A DNA stretch of 64,000 nt from CAZCPB01 sp044223975 (GTDB lineage: Bacteria; Planctomycetota; Phycisphaerae; Phycisphaerales; UBA1924). Below the pieces are notes generated by a model. That model had not been told where the DNA came from. It was given only the letters and a program-made list of their open reading frames with translations, and ran no database searches. Below, in pieces: positions 8,755 to 17,003 of this stretch. Made by a program: the position numbers and the translations under genes. The stretch lies in assembly GCA_044223975.1 (NCBI GenBank), contig JBGALI010000002.1, forward strand, positions 248,001-312,000, given 5' to 3'. Numbering within the stretch: the stretch's first letter is position 1; every line of letters starts with the position of its first letter.

Positions 8755-9644
8755 CGACGACGCCGCACCAAGGCCCCGCACGTCCCGATCAATCCGGCGC
8801 CGAGCACCCCCGGCGCCGGCGCGGTCTTCACGATCACGTCATCGAGCACCAGCTCCGAGCCGGCCATCCCGCCGCCCAGGTCGATGTGGCCCCAGTTGAT
8901 GAACTCGATGGTGACGGGCAGCAACGCGTTGAGCGGCACGAACTGGTACTCGTACACGTGCGACATGCCGATCGCCGTGGTGCCGTCGGGCGCGGTGAGG
9001 TACTGGATCGGATCGCCCGGCAGCACGTTGGTGACCTTGAGCCCGAAGATCCCGTCGATCGAGTAGGCGCCCAGGCCGAACTGGGCTGCCTCGGCCGAGG
9101 CCCAGAACGACAGGCGGTACGAGGGCGCCGGGTTGGCGACGGTGTTGATGGTCTGCCACAGACGGCACGGCCCGCCGTACTGCGGCGAGAACGTCGGCGC
9201 GCTCGCGAAGGTCACGGTGCCGTCGGCGTGGTACGTCGGCGCCTGGTTGACCGTCGTGTCGGCGTTGCCGAAGTACAGCGCGTTGCGTCCGTCGGGGAGC
9301 ACGTCGGAGAACTGCTTGTGAGCCGGGCCCGCGCCGTCGTTGCCCCACGTGGCGTACGTGCTGGCCGTCCCCGCCGACGACCAGCCGCCGGGCACCGCGA
9401 ACGGATTGAACGACAGCGTCGTCCCCGTGGCCCAGTAGTACGCGCTGCCGTCGGGCGACGGGGCGCCCGTCTCGAAGCTGCCGTTGGTCACGAGGTTGCC
9501 GGGGTGCGTGAGCGGGGGCGGGCTGCTGAGCAGCGTGAGCGATGCAAGGGCCGAGCCGCACCCGCCGGCGAGCGCGGCGATACCGACGACGTGGTGGAAA
9601 CGAATGACCTTCTCCTCCGGCGGGCGCGCACCGCCCGCCGGCAT
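8751..9644 (-). CDS. Secreted PEP-CTERM-like surface protein
   Basis: Predicted 297-residue exported protein. After a hydrophobic signal region (about residues 17-37, VVGIAALAGGCGSALASL) comes a beta-rich domain beginning LVTNGSFETG, the start typical of DUF642/carbohydrate-binding-like 'NGSFE' proteins. The C-terminus reads TAPAPGVLGAGLIGTCGALV followed by four arginines: a PAPG variant of the PEP-CTERM tripartite tail (motif, short hydrophobic helix, basic end). This predicts exosortase-type sorting to the cell surface. The ATG at 9644 has AGAGGA 6 nt upstream; a second strong GGAGGAG lies inside, before codon 14 (ATT), which gives a more usual signal peptide start but needs a rare start codon. 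Confidence 0.75.
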   Translation of the reverse strand: MPAGGARPPEEKVIRFHHVVGIAALAGGCGSALASLTLLSSPPPLTHPGNLVTNGSFETGAPSPDGSAYYWATGTTLSFNPFAVPGGWSSAGTASTYATWGNDGAGPAHKQFSDVLPDGRNALYFGNADTTVNQAPTYHADGTVTFASAPTFSPQYGGPCRLWQTINTVANPAPSYRLSFWASAEAAQFGLGAYSIDGIFGLKVTNVLPGDPIQYLTAPDGTTAIGMSHVYEYQFVPLNALLPVTIEFINWGHIDLGGGMAGSELVLDDVIVKTAPAPGVLGAGLIGTCGALVRRRR

Positions 9645-9912
9645 GAGTTTCCTCTAAAGGGCCGGTTCTTGCCCGCGAATTCTGGAATTTAGCCGCACCC
9701 CATCCCTCCGGCCGCTTCCTGGCGCGGGGGTCACCCATGCGATTCGCGGCCCGCGAACGCAAGGCTTCCGCGTCGAGGCCCGTCGAATGGTGGGCGGGTG
9801 GTGACGATCGTGCGGTCTTGACGGGCGTTATGGGGTCGGGGCCGGCCCCGAATCGTGGCCGCGCGGCGCGGGCCGGGTCATATTCAAAGTGACCGCCCGG
9901 AGGGAGAGATCC

Positions 9913-10269
9913 ATGAAGACTCGAGTTGTCGGAAGCGCCATCGCCGCCCTGGCCCTGCTATCGCTGAGCGGGCTCGCCGCGGCGTCGGACACGTTCAACA
10001 CCAGGCGATCCCAGGTGCAGACGTTCCGCAACGACCACGTCACGCCCGCGATGCGCGGGCGCTCGGTGGTCGGGTCGTTCACACGCACGGCGTCGAACGT
10101 CGCCGGCGGCGTGGGAAAGTCGGCGGTGAAGAGCGTGAAGCGCCGGGACAACACCGTCGGCGAGCGCGGCAAGTCGATGGTTCTCACCGTGTCCCGGCGC
10201 GGGGGGGACAAGGTGGAGTCTTCGGTGGTTACCGTGAGCGGCGAGCGCGAGCGCCTGCCGCGGCCGTGA
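9913..10269 (+). CDS. Small secreted basic protein
   Basis: Predicted 118-residue protein with a clean signal peptide (about residues 1-24, MKTRVVGSAIAALALLSLSG...AAAS). The mature part is short, Ser/Val/Arg/Lys-rich and strongly basic (SVKRRDN, VSRRGGDKVESS, GERERL). It could bind an acidic polymer, but I recognise no family. AGGGAGAG is placed well before the ATG. It converges on a DUF1579-type gene with a hairpin terminator between them. Confidence 0.6.
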   Translation: MKTRVVGSAIAALALLSLSGLAAASDTFNTRRSQVQTFRNDHVTPAMRGRSVVGSFTRTASNVAGGVGKSAVKSVKRRDNTVGERGKSMVLTVSRRGGDKVESSVVTVSGERERLPRP

Positions 10270-10307
10270 GATGCGCCTCGGCAGCGCCCGAGGCCTGAAT
10301 ACCAACG

Positions 10308-10339
10308 AAAAACGCCCACCCGCGGCGCGGGGGGGCGTT
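10308..10339 (-). terminator. Terminator between convergent genes, T-tract on the minus strand
   Basis: A 13-bp stem with one mismatch (10311-10323 with 10327-10339) and a 3-nt loop. On the minus strand it runs into five T residues, so it should terminate the DUF1579-type gene; on the plus strand only a weak U-rich tail follows, so action on the small secreted-protein gene is less certain. Confidence 0.75.
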
Positions 10340-10373
10340 GTCGTTGATGCCTGAATCCAGGATCAGGATGCGA

Positions 10374-11102
10374 TTATTTGCCGCCGGTCGTGGGCGCCGG
10401 AGCCTTGGTCGGGGTCGCGGCCTTGGCGGGCGCGCCGCCCTTGCGGGTGGAGGTCATCTCCATCATCTTGTATTCCTTGCCGCTGACCGGGTCGGGGCCG
10501 AACATTTCCATCTTGGTCTCGTTGTCGCTGGTGAAGTGCTCGACCTCGCGCATGACGGCGGGCTTGCAGGTGATCGGGCAGGTGAAGTTGTAGGTCCAGG
10601 TCATGGTCTTGCCGTCGGCCGAGAGCGAGCCTGTGCCGACCATCATGCCGGTGCCCATGCTGTCGAGCCAGGTGCTCTGGTACTGCTTGGCGACGTTGTC
10701 GTAGCCGTAGACGCCGGCGCCGTGGAAGGGCCCCATGCCGGGCACGTCACCCTTGACCTCGGCGTGCGTGAAGCGGCCGTCCATCATCGACGAGATGACG
10801 GTGGTCGCGGTCCACTCCTGCGGCGTCTGGTCGGGGCCGGGCCACGACTTGCACTTGCACTCCCATGTGCCCACACCCTTGGTGAGAACGGCCTGCTCCT
10901 TGCCGGGAGTGGCGGCCTTCATGTAGGCCTCCATCATCTTCTGCATCTCGGGGGTCATGGGGGGCTGACCCGCGGGCTGCGCGGCGGTGGGCTTGGGGGC
11001 CGGCGCCTTGGCCTTGTCGGCCGGAGGCTGCGCGAGAGCCCAGGTGGTGGCCAGGCCGGCGACGGTGAGAACGCAGGTCAACGCAGAACAGTGATGGCGC
11101 AT
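10374..11102 (-). CDS. Secreted DUF1579-family protein
   Basis: Predicted 242-residue protein with signal peptide (about residues 1-24, ending WALAQ) and a Pro/Ala/Lys-rich linker (about 25-50). The body has the DUF1579 pattern: KGVGTWECKCKSWPGPDQTP, a central ISSMMDGRF, then FHGAGVYGYDNVAKQYQSTW and WTYNFTCP. It ends in another Ala/Pro/Lys-rich tail. The family forms a lipocalin-like beta-barrel of unknown function. The ATG at 11102 has CAGGGAG 8 nt upstream, better than an earlier in-frame start. Read on the minus strand, a TATACT at 11161-11166 could be the -10 box. Confidence 0.75.
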   Translation of the reverse strand: MRHHCSALTCVLTVAGLATTWALAQPPADKAKAPAPKPTAAQPAGQPPMTPEMQKMMEAYMKAATPGKEQAVLTKGVGTWECKCKSWPGPDQTPQEWTATTVISSMMDGRFTHAEVKGDVPGMGPFHGAGVYGYDNVAKQYQSTWLDSMGTGMMVGTGSLSADGKTMTWTYNFTCPITCKPAVMREVEHFTSDNETKMEMFGPDPVSGKEYKMMEMTSTRKGGAPAKAATPTKAPAPTTGGK

Positions 11103-11427
11103 ATCGAGACTCCCTGAGTGATGGTTTTTGCCACTTCCCTCGGTGCGTGGCGGTCCGGAAAGTATACCGTGCAAAACCCGTCCCCGCATATCCCATGGAA
11201 GGGCGCTTTGGCCCGGGCGCCGGGCGGTCCCGGGTCGATCTCCGCGGTTATTTGTTCGTGCGCGGCCGGGGGATGACCTCCCATTTTTCCCAGTCGGTCC
11301 TGAGCCCGGGGAATTCTGGCGGGCGGTGGTCTCGCGCGCCGGCCGGGGGCATGGTGAAGCGGGCGGAGCGCAGGGAAGGTCCCGGGTCGCCGCGCCATCG
11401 CTGCAGGCAAGACATCAGGAGACTGGG
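11103..11427. other. Divergent intergenic region (325 bp)
   Basis: Separates the DUF1579-type gene (minus) from the fibro-slime gene (plus). It holds a possible minus-strand -10 (TATACT at 11161-11166) without a convincing -35, and GC-rich palindromic stretches around 11210-11235. I see no gene in it. Confidence 0.5.
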
Positions 11428-12912
11428 ATGTTGAACTCGATCAACGGTCGAATCCGTGGGTGCATGACGGCTGCCGCGGCGCTAGCGTGCGTGGCGGGTG
11501 CGACGAGCGCCCTTGGCGCGCCGCCCGACTCGTACCCGCTGCTGGGCGTAGTGCGCGATTTTTCGCCCAGCCACCCTGACTTTGTCCCCGGCGCGGCCGA
11601 CCGGCTGGCGCACTCGGCGGGCAACGTGGCGGGAGCGCTCGATGCGCGCGGGCTGCCGGTGTTCAGCGGCGCGGGCATGGTGGTGTCGACGGATGCCAAG
11701 GACGCCAAGGGACGGCCCATCGCGCCCTCGCTGGTAGCGCCGGGGCCGGTGACCAACTTCTCGATCAACGGCGCGAGCGTGAGTTCGTCGCAGGCGATGG
11801 CGGCCAAGGTCACGGTGATCGGCGCGGCGATCAGCTACGGCGGCGAGTACGACATGCCGGTGACGATGCAGGTGCACGCGGGCTCGGCGGTGAGCGCACC
11901 CTTCGGCGCTTTCGGCGGTGCGATATCTGGCAACGTCAACGACGGGCGCAACCCGCGCGCTCACGTGATGCCCTCGATGATCACGCCGGGGACGGCGATC
12001 TCGATCGACGGGCGGGCGTGGACGCGCAAGAGTTCGTCCGGGCTCGCGACGCGAGATTCGGACTGGCAGTCGTACATGACCGTGAACTCGGCCTCCGGCG
12101 GCGCCCAGGTGAAGGCGCTGCGGAACGGCGACTCGGCGCCGAGCGTCGGCGGGTTCCTGGGCCAGCTCTCGGCCAAGGCGATGCTCTCCAAGTACATCAA
12201 CACGACCACCAAGAAGATCACGCTCGAGCCCAACCAGGTCATCTACCTGTTCGAGCTGGGCTCGACCAGCACCTCGTCGTCGGCGTTCGACATGCAGGAC
12301 CTGGTGGTGCTCGTCGACCTGGCGACCGACCCGTCGTACTTCGAGACCCAGGGCTCGTCGCCGTCGTGCGTCACGATCAACGACACGGGCGCGGTCCGGG
12401 GTTCGGGCGACGCCGGCGGGATCTCTTCGGCCTCCGCCTTTTCCATGTGGTTCGACAACCGCGCGGGGTACAACGTGTCGGCGCTGCGGACCGTCTCGCT
12501 GGTCCGCGGCACGGATGGCGTGTACAGCTACTCGACGCCTGACTTTCACCCGATCGACGGCGACCTCTACGGCAACGGCACCAGCGCCCACAACCGCGGG
12601 TTCACGTACGCCGTCGACGCGTCGTTCTCCTACTGCGGCTGCACCGGACAGTTCTTCGAGTACACCGGCGACGGCGAGGCGTGGCTCTACATCAACGGCG
12701 CCCTGGTGATGGACGTGGGCGGCGTGAAGGTCGGCGCCCGCCAGTACGTCGACATGGACCGCCTGGGCCTGACCGACGGGCAGAAGGTTTCGCTGAAGTT
12801 CTTCACCGCCCAGCGTTCCACCACGAGCGCGGCGCTGGGCATCAAGACCAACATCGTGCTGGAGACCACCGCGGGCCTGAACGTGCCGCCGGTGTCGGGC
12901 CTGCACGACTGA
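11428..12912 (+). CDS. Secreted fibro-slime domain protein
   Basis: Predicted 494-residue exported protein with a signal peptide (about residues 1-34, ending SALGA). The C-terminal half matches the fibro-slime domain first noted in Fibrobacter and slime-mould proteins: FHPIDGDLYGN, then FSYCGCTGQFFEYTGDGEAW at about 400-418 and LYINGALVMDVGG, a PA14-like motif associated with glycan contact, and a final DRLGLTDGQKVSLKFF. The N-terminal half is a Ser/Ala/Gly-rich beta region. It is probably a cell-surface or extracellular carbohydrate-associated protein. AGGAGA lies 6 nt upstream of the ATG. A perfect hairpin terminator follows the stop. Confidence 0.8.
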   Translation: MLNSINGRIRGCMTAAAALACVAGATSALGAPPDSYPLLGVVRDFSPSHPDFVPGAADRLAHSAGNVAGALDARGLPVFSGAGMVVSTDAKDAKGRPIAPSLVAPGPVTNFSINGASVSSSQAMAAKVTVIGAAISYGGEYDMPVTMQVHAGSAVSAPFGAFGGAISGNVNDGRNPRAHVMPSMITPGTAISIDGRAWTRKSSSGLATRDSDWQSYMTVNSASGGAQVKALRNGDSAPSVGGFLGQLSAKAMLSKYINTTTKKITLEPNQVIYLFELGSTSTSSSAFDMQDLVVLVDLATDPSYFETQGSSPSCVTINDTGAVRGSGDAGGISSASAFSMWFDNRAGYNVSALRTVSLVRGTDGVYSYSTPDFHPIDGDLYGNGTSAHNRGFTYAVDASFSYCGCTGQFFEYTGDGEAWLYINGALVMDVGGVKVGARQYVDMDRLGLTDGQKVSLKFFTAQRSTTSAALGIKTNIVLETTAGLNVPPVSGLHD

Positions 12913-12941
12913 CCACACGCCTTCGGAGGGCGACATTTCCC

Positions 12942-12979
12942 GGGACGGAGAGCGCCGCCGTGCTCTCCGTCCCTTCTTC
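12942..12979 (+). terminator. Strong, probably bidirectional terminator
   Basis: A perfect 12-bp stem (12942-12953 with 12962-12973) with an 8-nt loop, then TTCTTC on the plus strand. It ends the fibro-slime gene and lies 5 bp past the stop of the last minus-strand phage-module gene, so it likely insulates the two transcription units. Confidence 0.8.
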
Positions 12980-13280
12980 ATGCGCCCCACGCACGCCCGT
13001 GCTCGGCGCCCGTACGCTCGCGGACGGGCGCATCGAGGCGGGCGAGCACCGCCGCCAAGGCGCGCTGCCCGGCTTCGAGCGCGGCCAGGGCCCGCGTGTT
13101 GTCGCGCAGGGTGTCGACCAGCACGTTCAATTGGAGGCGATCGGCGGTGAGTCGCTCATGGGCCTCTGTGAGCTGACGTTTGCGGTCGCCGGCGGCGCGG
13201 CGCTCCCAAAGCCACATGCCGCCAACCATGCCGGCGAGGCCGAACTGGGCGAACGCGGTCATGGTGTCGGGGTCGATCAC
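12978..13280 (-). CDS. Small membrane-anchored coiled-coil protein, holin-like
   Basis: Predicted 100-residue protein, last gene of the phage module. One N-terminal membrane segment (about residues 9-24, FAQFGLAGMVGGMWLW) is followed by a charged, helical stretch (about 25-90) suited to a coiled coil. This layout is seen in small phage lysis proteins such as BhlA/UviB-like holins and in spanin-like proteins, and the position at the end of a phage cluster fits, but the match is only architectural. GTG start with AAGGAG 7 nt upstream. Confidence 0.5.
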   Translation of the reverse strand: MIDPDTMTAFAQFGLAGMVGGMWLWERRAAGDRKRQLTEAHERLTADRLQLNVLVDTLRDNTRALAALEAGQRALAAVLARLDAPVRERTGAEHGRAWGA

Positions 13281-13314
13281 TTGGGGCTCCTTCGCTGGAG
13301 TTGGTTCGAGCGGG

Positions 13315-13695
13315 TCAGAGCGAATCGAACCGGCGGAAGACCGCGGTGTACTCGACCGACCATGCGCGCCCGCGGTCGACTCGGTCGGACTCCTGAATGC
13401 TGATGAAGCTCATGTCGGCCCACGTTCGGCCGTGCAGATCGACGAGCGTGCCGGGCGTGGGCGGGTGCAGGAGCTGTGCGGTGACGGCGTCGCGGAGGGT
13501 CCAGAGGGCGCTCTCGCTGGCCGCGACGAGCCTCCCGCGCACGATGATGTCGAGCTCGAGAAGGCCCAGCGGCGCCGAGCCGGCGTCGAACACGTCAAGC
13601 GCCAGGTGCGAGAGCACGAGCTGGCCGCGCTTGGCGGTAACGAAACGGTGCGGGCCAGAGCCGAAGAGGTCGAGGCCCTTGAAGGAGCTGCTCAC
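13315..13695 (-). CDS. Phage-module protein, tail/neck-like
   Basis: Predicted 126-residue protein beginning with GTG that overlaps the stop of the preceding gene (GTGA), so translation is probably coupled. Mixed beta structure (LGLLELDIIVRGRLVAA, RAWSVEYTAVFRRF), no signal peptide. Its size and its place downstream of portal, capsid and connector genes suggest a head-completion or short tail component. I do not recognise a named family. Confidence 0.5.
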   Translation of the reverse strand: MSSSFKGLDLFGSGPHRFVTAKRGQLVLSHLALDVFDAGSAPLGLLELDIIVRGRLVAASESALWTLRDAVTAQLLHPPTPGTLVDLHGRTWADMSFISIQESDRVDRGRAWSVEYTAVFRRFDSL

Positions 13696-14099
13696 GGTTC
13701 GTCTCCGCTGATGGTGACGGGGTCGGAAGCGCCGTCGGGGGAGACAGCGAGAAGCTGAACGGTGCGGGAGGCGCCCTTGGCCGTGAACTCGTGGCGCACG
13801 GCGGCGACGACGGCCTCGACGCTGATGCGCACGCGCCCGGCATCGGTGCCGCCGGGGGACGCGTGGAACGTCAGGGTCCCGGATTGTCCGGGGCGCGGCG
13901 CGTCAAGGTCGTCGCGCATCACGGCCCGGACGACTTTGATTTCTGTGCGCTGCACGGGCGCATCGACGAACGTCGGGTGCGGGCCGGTGTCGGTCCAGTC
14001 TGCCGCGAGACGGGTGGCGGTGCGGTCGATGGCGACCAGTGTCACGTCGGGCCACTGCTTGGCGCCGAACTTCACGAGCGTGGGGTTGATGGCGAGCAT
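13692..14099 (-). CDS. Phage-module protein, tail/neck-like
   Basis: Predicted 135-residue protein with alternating beta-strand pattern (MLAINPTLVKFGAKQWPDVT, RTEIKVVRAVMRDDLDAP, SGTLTFHASPG). Position after the connector gene and coupling with the following gene (4-bp overlap) indicate a structural phage role such as neck or tail-tube protein. This assignment is by context only. The ATG follows an 81-bp gap from the connector-like gene. Confidence 0.5.
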   Translation of the reverse strand: MLAINPTLVKFGAKQWPDVTLVAIDRTATRLAADWTDTGPHPTFVDAPVQRTEIKVVRAVMRDDLDAPRPGQSGTLTFHASPGGTDAGRVRISVEAVVAAVRHEFTAKGASRTVQLLAVSPDGASDPVTISGDEP

Positions 14100-14180
14100 G
14101 GGGTTCTCACGACAAGGTTTTTTTGGAGAGCGGCTGGGAGGTCGCTGGAGAGCGACGCGCGGCTGAAGGCACGGGCCCGG

Positions 14181-14825
14181 TCAACCGCGCGACAACTGTG
14201 CCGCGCCGAGCCAGCGTGAGGCGTCGGCCTCGCCGTCGCCGTCGAGGTCGAGCTTGACGACCGCGCGCTCGCGGGCCTGGGTGAAGCGCTCGCGGTACAT
14301 CTGGGCGTGCGCGGCAGCGATGGACGACGAGCCCAGCCCTGCCGCGGCGGCGGTGTAGATGAGGAAGAGGGCGCCCAGGGCCTCAAGGTCGCGGAGTTCA
14401 TCGCCGTTGACGATCGCGCTCTCGGCGACCTGGCCCGGTGCCGGGTCCGGGCCCGGCTCGATTCCCGCCAGGCGCAGCACCCGGCGGTGGATGATCTGGA
14501 TCTGCGGCCGGAAGCTGGTGATGAAGGCGTCGGCCGCTTCGGCGGGCGAGGGAGGGATGGGATCATCGCTCTCGCGGGCGCGGAGGCGCGAGACCTGTAC
14601 GTCAGAGTCGCTGAAGCGCTCCATGATCTCGTAGGGCGTGCCGCCGACCACGACGACGTGCCCGGCCACGACGCCCGCGGCATCGAGCCCGACATCCTGC
14701 GTGTCGAACGAGAGCGTGACGAAGGAGATGGTGGCCGTGCCCTTCACGAGGCGCTGGCCGGCCCAGCCGACATCGCGGAAGAGGGTGGGCTCGAGGGCGA
14801 GGAGGTCGCGGTCTTTGGCGAGCAT
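14181..14825 (-). CDS. Phage head-tail connector-like protein
   Basis: Predicted 214-residue protein located directly downstream of the major capsid gene. The N-terminal 100 residues are beta-rich (GTATISFVTLSF, GVVAGHVVVVGGTPYEIMER); residues about 105-205 are helical with a helix-rich, Ala-rich pattern (SPAEAADAFITSFRPQIQ, QMYRERFTQARERAVVKLDL) and an EF-hand-like DLDGDGEAD near the end. The helical part resembles head-tail connector folds, and gene order supports that. The ATG at 14825 has CGGAG 7 nt upstream; an in-frame upstream extension is repeat-derived and not credible. Confidence 0.55.
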   Translation of the reverse strand: MLAKDRDLLALEPTLFRDVGWAGQRLVKGTATISFVTLSFDTQDVGLDAAGVVAGHVVVVGGTPYEIMERFSDSDVQVSRLRARESDDPIPPSPAEAADAFITSFRPQIQIIHRRVLRLAGIEPGPDPAPGQVAESAIVNGDELRDLEALGALFLIYTAAAAGLGSSSIAAAHAQMYRERFTQARERAVVKLDLDGDGEADASRWLGAAQLSRG

Positions 14826-14836
14826 GGGAATCTCCG

Positions 14837-14940
14837 GAAGCGACGAAGGCACGGAGCGACGGAGCGACGAAGTGAAAGACACCGAGCACAATGCACCGGG
14901 CACTTCGTCGCTTCGTGCCTTCGTCGCTCCGTCGCTTTTT
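14837..14940. repeat. Octamer-type repeat in inverted arms between connector and capsid genes
   Basis: The left arm (14837-14874) is built of GACGAAG/GACGGAG-type octamers and the right arm (14901-14940) of their reverse complements (CTTCGTCG, CTCCGTCG). The arms can pair imperfectly over about 38 bp around a 26-nt loop. Read on the minus strand it follows the capsid gene and could slow or end transcription. Confidence 0.8.
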
Positions 14941-15030
14941 CAAAGTCCCGGCGCAGCGCTGGCGCGCCGCGCCGGGGTCCCCTGTTTCGGTCCGGGCCCT
15001 TCATTCGCGGGCGCCGGGGCCTCGGGGAGA

Positions 15031-16203
15031 TCAGGTTGTGGAGAGCCCGCGGACGAGGCCGTGGGCGTTTTCGTTCTTGAACTCGAGCGTGTACTCGCCG
15101 ACGACTTGGCCGCTGGCGCGGTCGCCGGCGGTGCCCAGTGGCTGGAAGGCAAAGCTTCTGCCGCGGAGGGGCATGACCTGCAGGCGCGAGCTGTCGAGAA
15201 GAAGGAGCGTGTCGGCGGGGACCCAGCGGCTGAGGATCACGCGGCAGACGCCGAAGTCGCTCTCGTAGACGCTCACGAGGTCGCGGAAGCGGGCGTCCTC
15301 GGGGGCGTAGGCGCGCGAGCTGCTGATGAACGAGTTGATGCGGCGCTTCTGCACACCCCCCACCACGATGGTGTCGACCTGACCGCTGGACTGCTCCCAG
15401 ATGTTGCGGAGGGCGGTGTTGACGAGGGTCTCGGTGAGGTCGTTGTTGCCCGCGCCGCCGCCCTGGGGGAACCCGGCCTGCCCGGGGACGAACTGGTTGG
15501 ACTGGATGTGGCGGACGACGCCGTTCATGGAGCGGCGGACCGACGACGAGCCCTGCGGGGTTGCCGCGGGGGCCGTGCCGTTGATCACGCAGTTCTCAAG
15601 GTCGCGGAGCAGTTCGCGCATGCGTTCCTGCTTCTGGAAGTCCAGCTCGTCGGCGGTGCCGAAGGCGCGGGCGGCCTGCATGGAGCCGGAGACCTCGACG
15701 CCGGCGCTGAAGATCTGGGTGTAGTTCTGGCGGCGGACGCGCTGGGTGAAGCGGGCGCCGGGGGCATCGGCGCCTTCGAGTGCGGCGTTGCCGATGATGG
15801 TGAGCTTGAGCGTGTTGCTGAGGGACGATGCGGGCGTGCTGCCGTAGCGGCGCACGACGGTCAGGACGTTGCCGGCGACGGCGGTAACGAGCATCACCTC
15901 GGTGGCGTTGCCGGGGCGGACCTGGTCGCCGACCTGGAAGCGCGGGCCGTTGTTGACGGTGATGCTGGTCGCGTCCTGGGCGTTGGGCGTGAAGACGGTC
16001 TGGTTGATGGTGTCGGTGTTGGGCAGGAGCGTGTCCTCGATCCACTCGTGCACGGTGCTGGCGGCGGGGCGCTTGGCATCGCCGAGGAAGTCGAGCAGCG
16101 GCGTCTCGAACGGGCTGACGATGCCGATGACGTCGGAGACGTCTTCCATGATCTCGGGGAGGTCGGTGCCGGCGGAGTACGTGGCTTTTCCGGTGAAGGG
16201 CAT
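15031..16203 (-). CDS. SU10-type major capsid protein
   Basis: Predicted 390-residue phage major capsid protein of the SU10/DUF5309 group. Family features visible: an N-terminal arm with GIVSPFETPLLDFLG (about 27-41), then VHEWIEDTL, the beta-rich insertion with RFQVGDQVRPG, the segment FTQRVRRQNYTQIFSAGVEV (about 151-170), and a conserved DELDFQKQERMRELLRDLE helix, the spine-helix region of the HK97 fold. The C-terminal half has SRAYAPEDARFRDLVSVYES and the final LEFKNENAHG. It forms the icosahedral shell. It sits between a scaffold-like gene and a connector-like gene, the expected head-module order. No separate prohead protease is visible. Confidence 0.85.
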   Translation of the reverse strand: MPFTGKATYSAGTDLPEIMEDVSDVIGIVSPFETPLLDFLGDAKRPAASTVHEWIEDTLLPNTDTINQTVFTPNAQDATSITVNNGPRFQVGDQVRPGNATEVMLVTAVAGNVLTVVRRYGSTPASSLSNTLKLTIIGNAALEGADAPGARFTQRVRRQNYTQIFSAGVEVSGSMQAARAFGTADELDFQKQERMRELLRDLENCVINGTAPAATPQGSSSVRRSMNGVVRHIQSNQFVPGQAGFPQGGGAGNNDLTETLVNTALRNIWEQSSGQVDTIVVGGVQKRRINSFISSSRAYAPEDARFRDLVSVYESDFGVCRVILSRWVPADTLLLLDSSRLQVMPLRGRSFAFQPLGTAGDRASGQVVGEYTLEFKNENAHGLVRGLSTT

Positions 16204-16257
16204 GGGGGGTCCTTTGGGGGGAGGGGGTTTGGGGATGGGGTGATGGAGGTGATGGAG

Positions 16258-16346
16258 GTGAGACGGTGAGACGGTGAGACGGTGAGACGGGGGCGATTGT
16301 GAATTGGGCGCGGCTTGGCTTCGTGCCTTGGTGCCTTCGTGCCTTC
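16258..16346. repeat. Microsatellites between scaffold and capsid genes
   Basis: Four perfect GTGAGACG octamers lie at 16258-16289. A second tract at 16316-16346 repeats GTGCCTT(C/G)-type units. Together with G-rich runs at 16203-16240 they fill the 148-bp gap between two phage head genes. Confidence 0.8.
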
Positions 16347-16351
16347 CCCTC

Positions 16352-16864
16352 TCAATCCCGCTTCATGCGGAGGTAGCGGAGGAGGGCGTTGCGGTTGCCG
16401 GTGGTGCGGGCTTCGTCTGCCGCGGCTGAGAGGGAGTCGGGTACGAGCGTGCCGGGCGAGCCGCTCATGGCCGAGGCCCGCGTGCCGGCGCCGAAGAGGA
16501 AGGGCTTGCGTCGGCGGAGATCGGAGACGGCGCCGGTGAGGTCGGTGGATTTGGAGGCGCCGAGTGCGCTCTCGAGGAGCATCGAGGCGGTCTCGATGTC
16601 GATGGCGCCGGTGTCGGTCAGGGCCTTCTCGATCTGGCGCTTGCGCTCTGCCGCGGCGGCGGACGACTGCGCGAGTTCGAGCTTCTGGGCCAGTTCCGCG
16701 GCGAGCTTCTCGAGTTCCTGGGCGCGGGCCTCGGCCTTGAGGGCGCGGGCGCGCCAGTCAAGATCGCCGGTAGGTTTGGGCGGGTCAGAGGGTGCGCCGC
16801 CGGGGGTGTTGGCGCCGAGGGTTCCGGTTCCTCCGTCGCCTTGGCCGGGGAGTTCTTCGGGCAT
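16352..16864 (-). CDS. Phage scaffold-like coiled-coil protein
   Basis: Predicted 170-residue protein with an acidic/Gly/Pro-rich N-terminus (about 1-35), a long coiled-coil segment (about 38-85: RALKAEARAQELEKLAAELA and on), and a C-terminal region with FLFGAGTRASAMSGSPG. This is the layout of small internal scaffolding proteins, and it lies between portal and major capsid genes as scaffolds do. The ATG at 16864 has AAGGAG 6 nt upstream; the open frame upstream of it is not coding-like. Confidence 0.65.
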   Translation of the reverse strand: MPEELPGQGDGGTGTLGANTPGGAPSDPPKPTGDLDWRARALKAEARAQELEKLAAELAQKLELAQSSAAAAERKRQIEKALTDTGAIDIETASMLLESALGASKSTDLTGAVSDLRRRKPFLFGAGTRASAMSGSPGTLVPDSLSAAADEARTTGNRNALLRYLRMKRD

Positions 16865-16949
16865 GGGGGCTCCTTGGAAAGGGGGTGTGGGTGGTCGGGG
16901 GTGGTGAGCGCGATGGGGGCGAGTTGGTGACGCGGGGTGGTGCTTTGCG

Positions 16950-16989
16950 GCGTGGAAGAACCCGCCGACTTCCGTCGGCGGCTCCACGC
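16950..16989. repeat. Palindromic hairpin between portal and scaffold genes
   Basis: An 8-bp perfect inner stem (16962-16969 with 16974-16981, TTCC loop) and a 7-bp outer stem (16950-16956 with 16983-16989). It lies 15 bp past the portal stop and resembles the AGGAA/TTCCT-loop palindromes elsewhere in the window. It could stabilise or terminate the portal mRNA. Confidence 0.65.
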
Positions 16990-17003
16990 GCCTCCACGCG
17001 GCT

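Noticed and set aside
8751..9606. ATT start for the PEP-CTERM-like protein after an internal GGAGGAG
   Set aside because: An ordinary ATG with AGAGGA exists at 9644; an ATT start would be exceptional and is only noted as an alternative.
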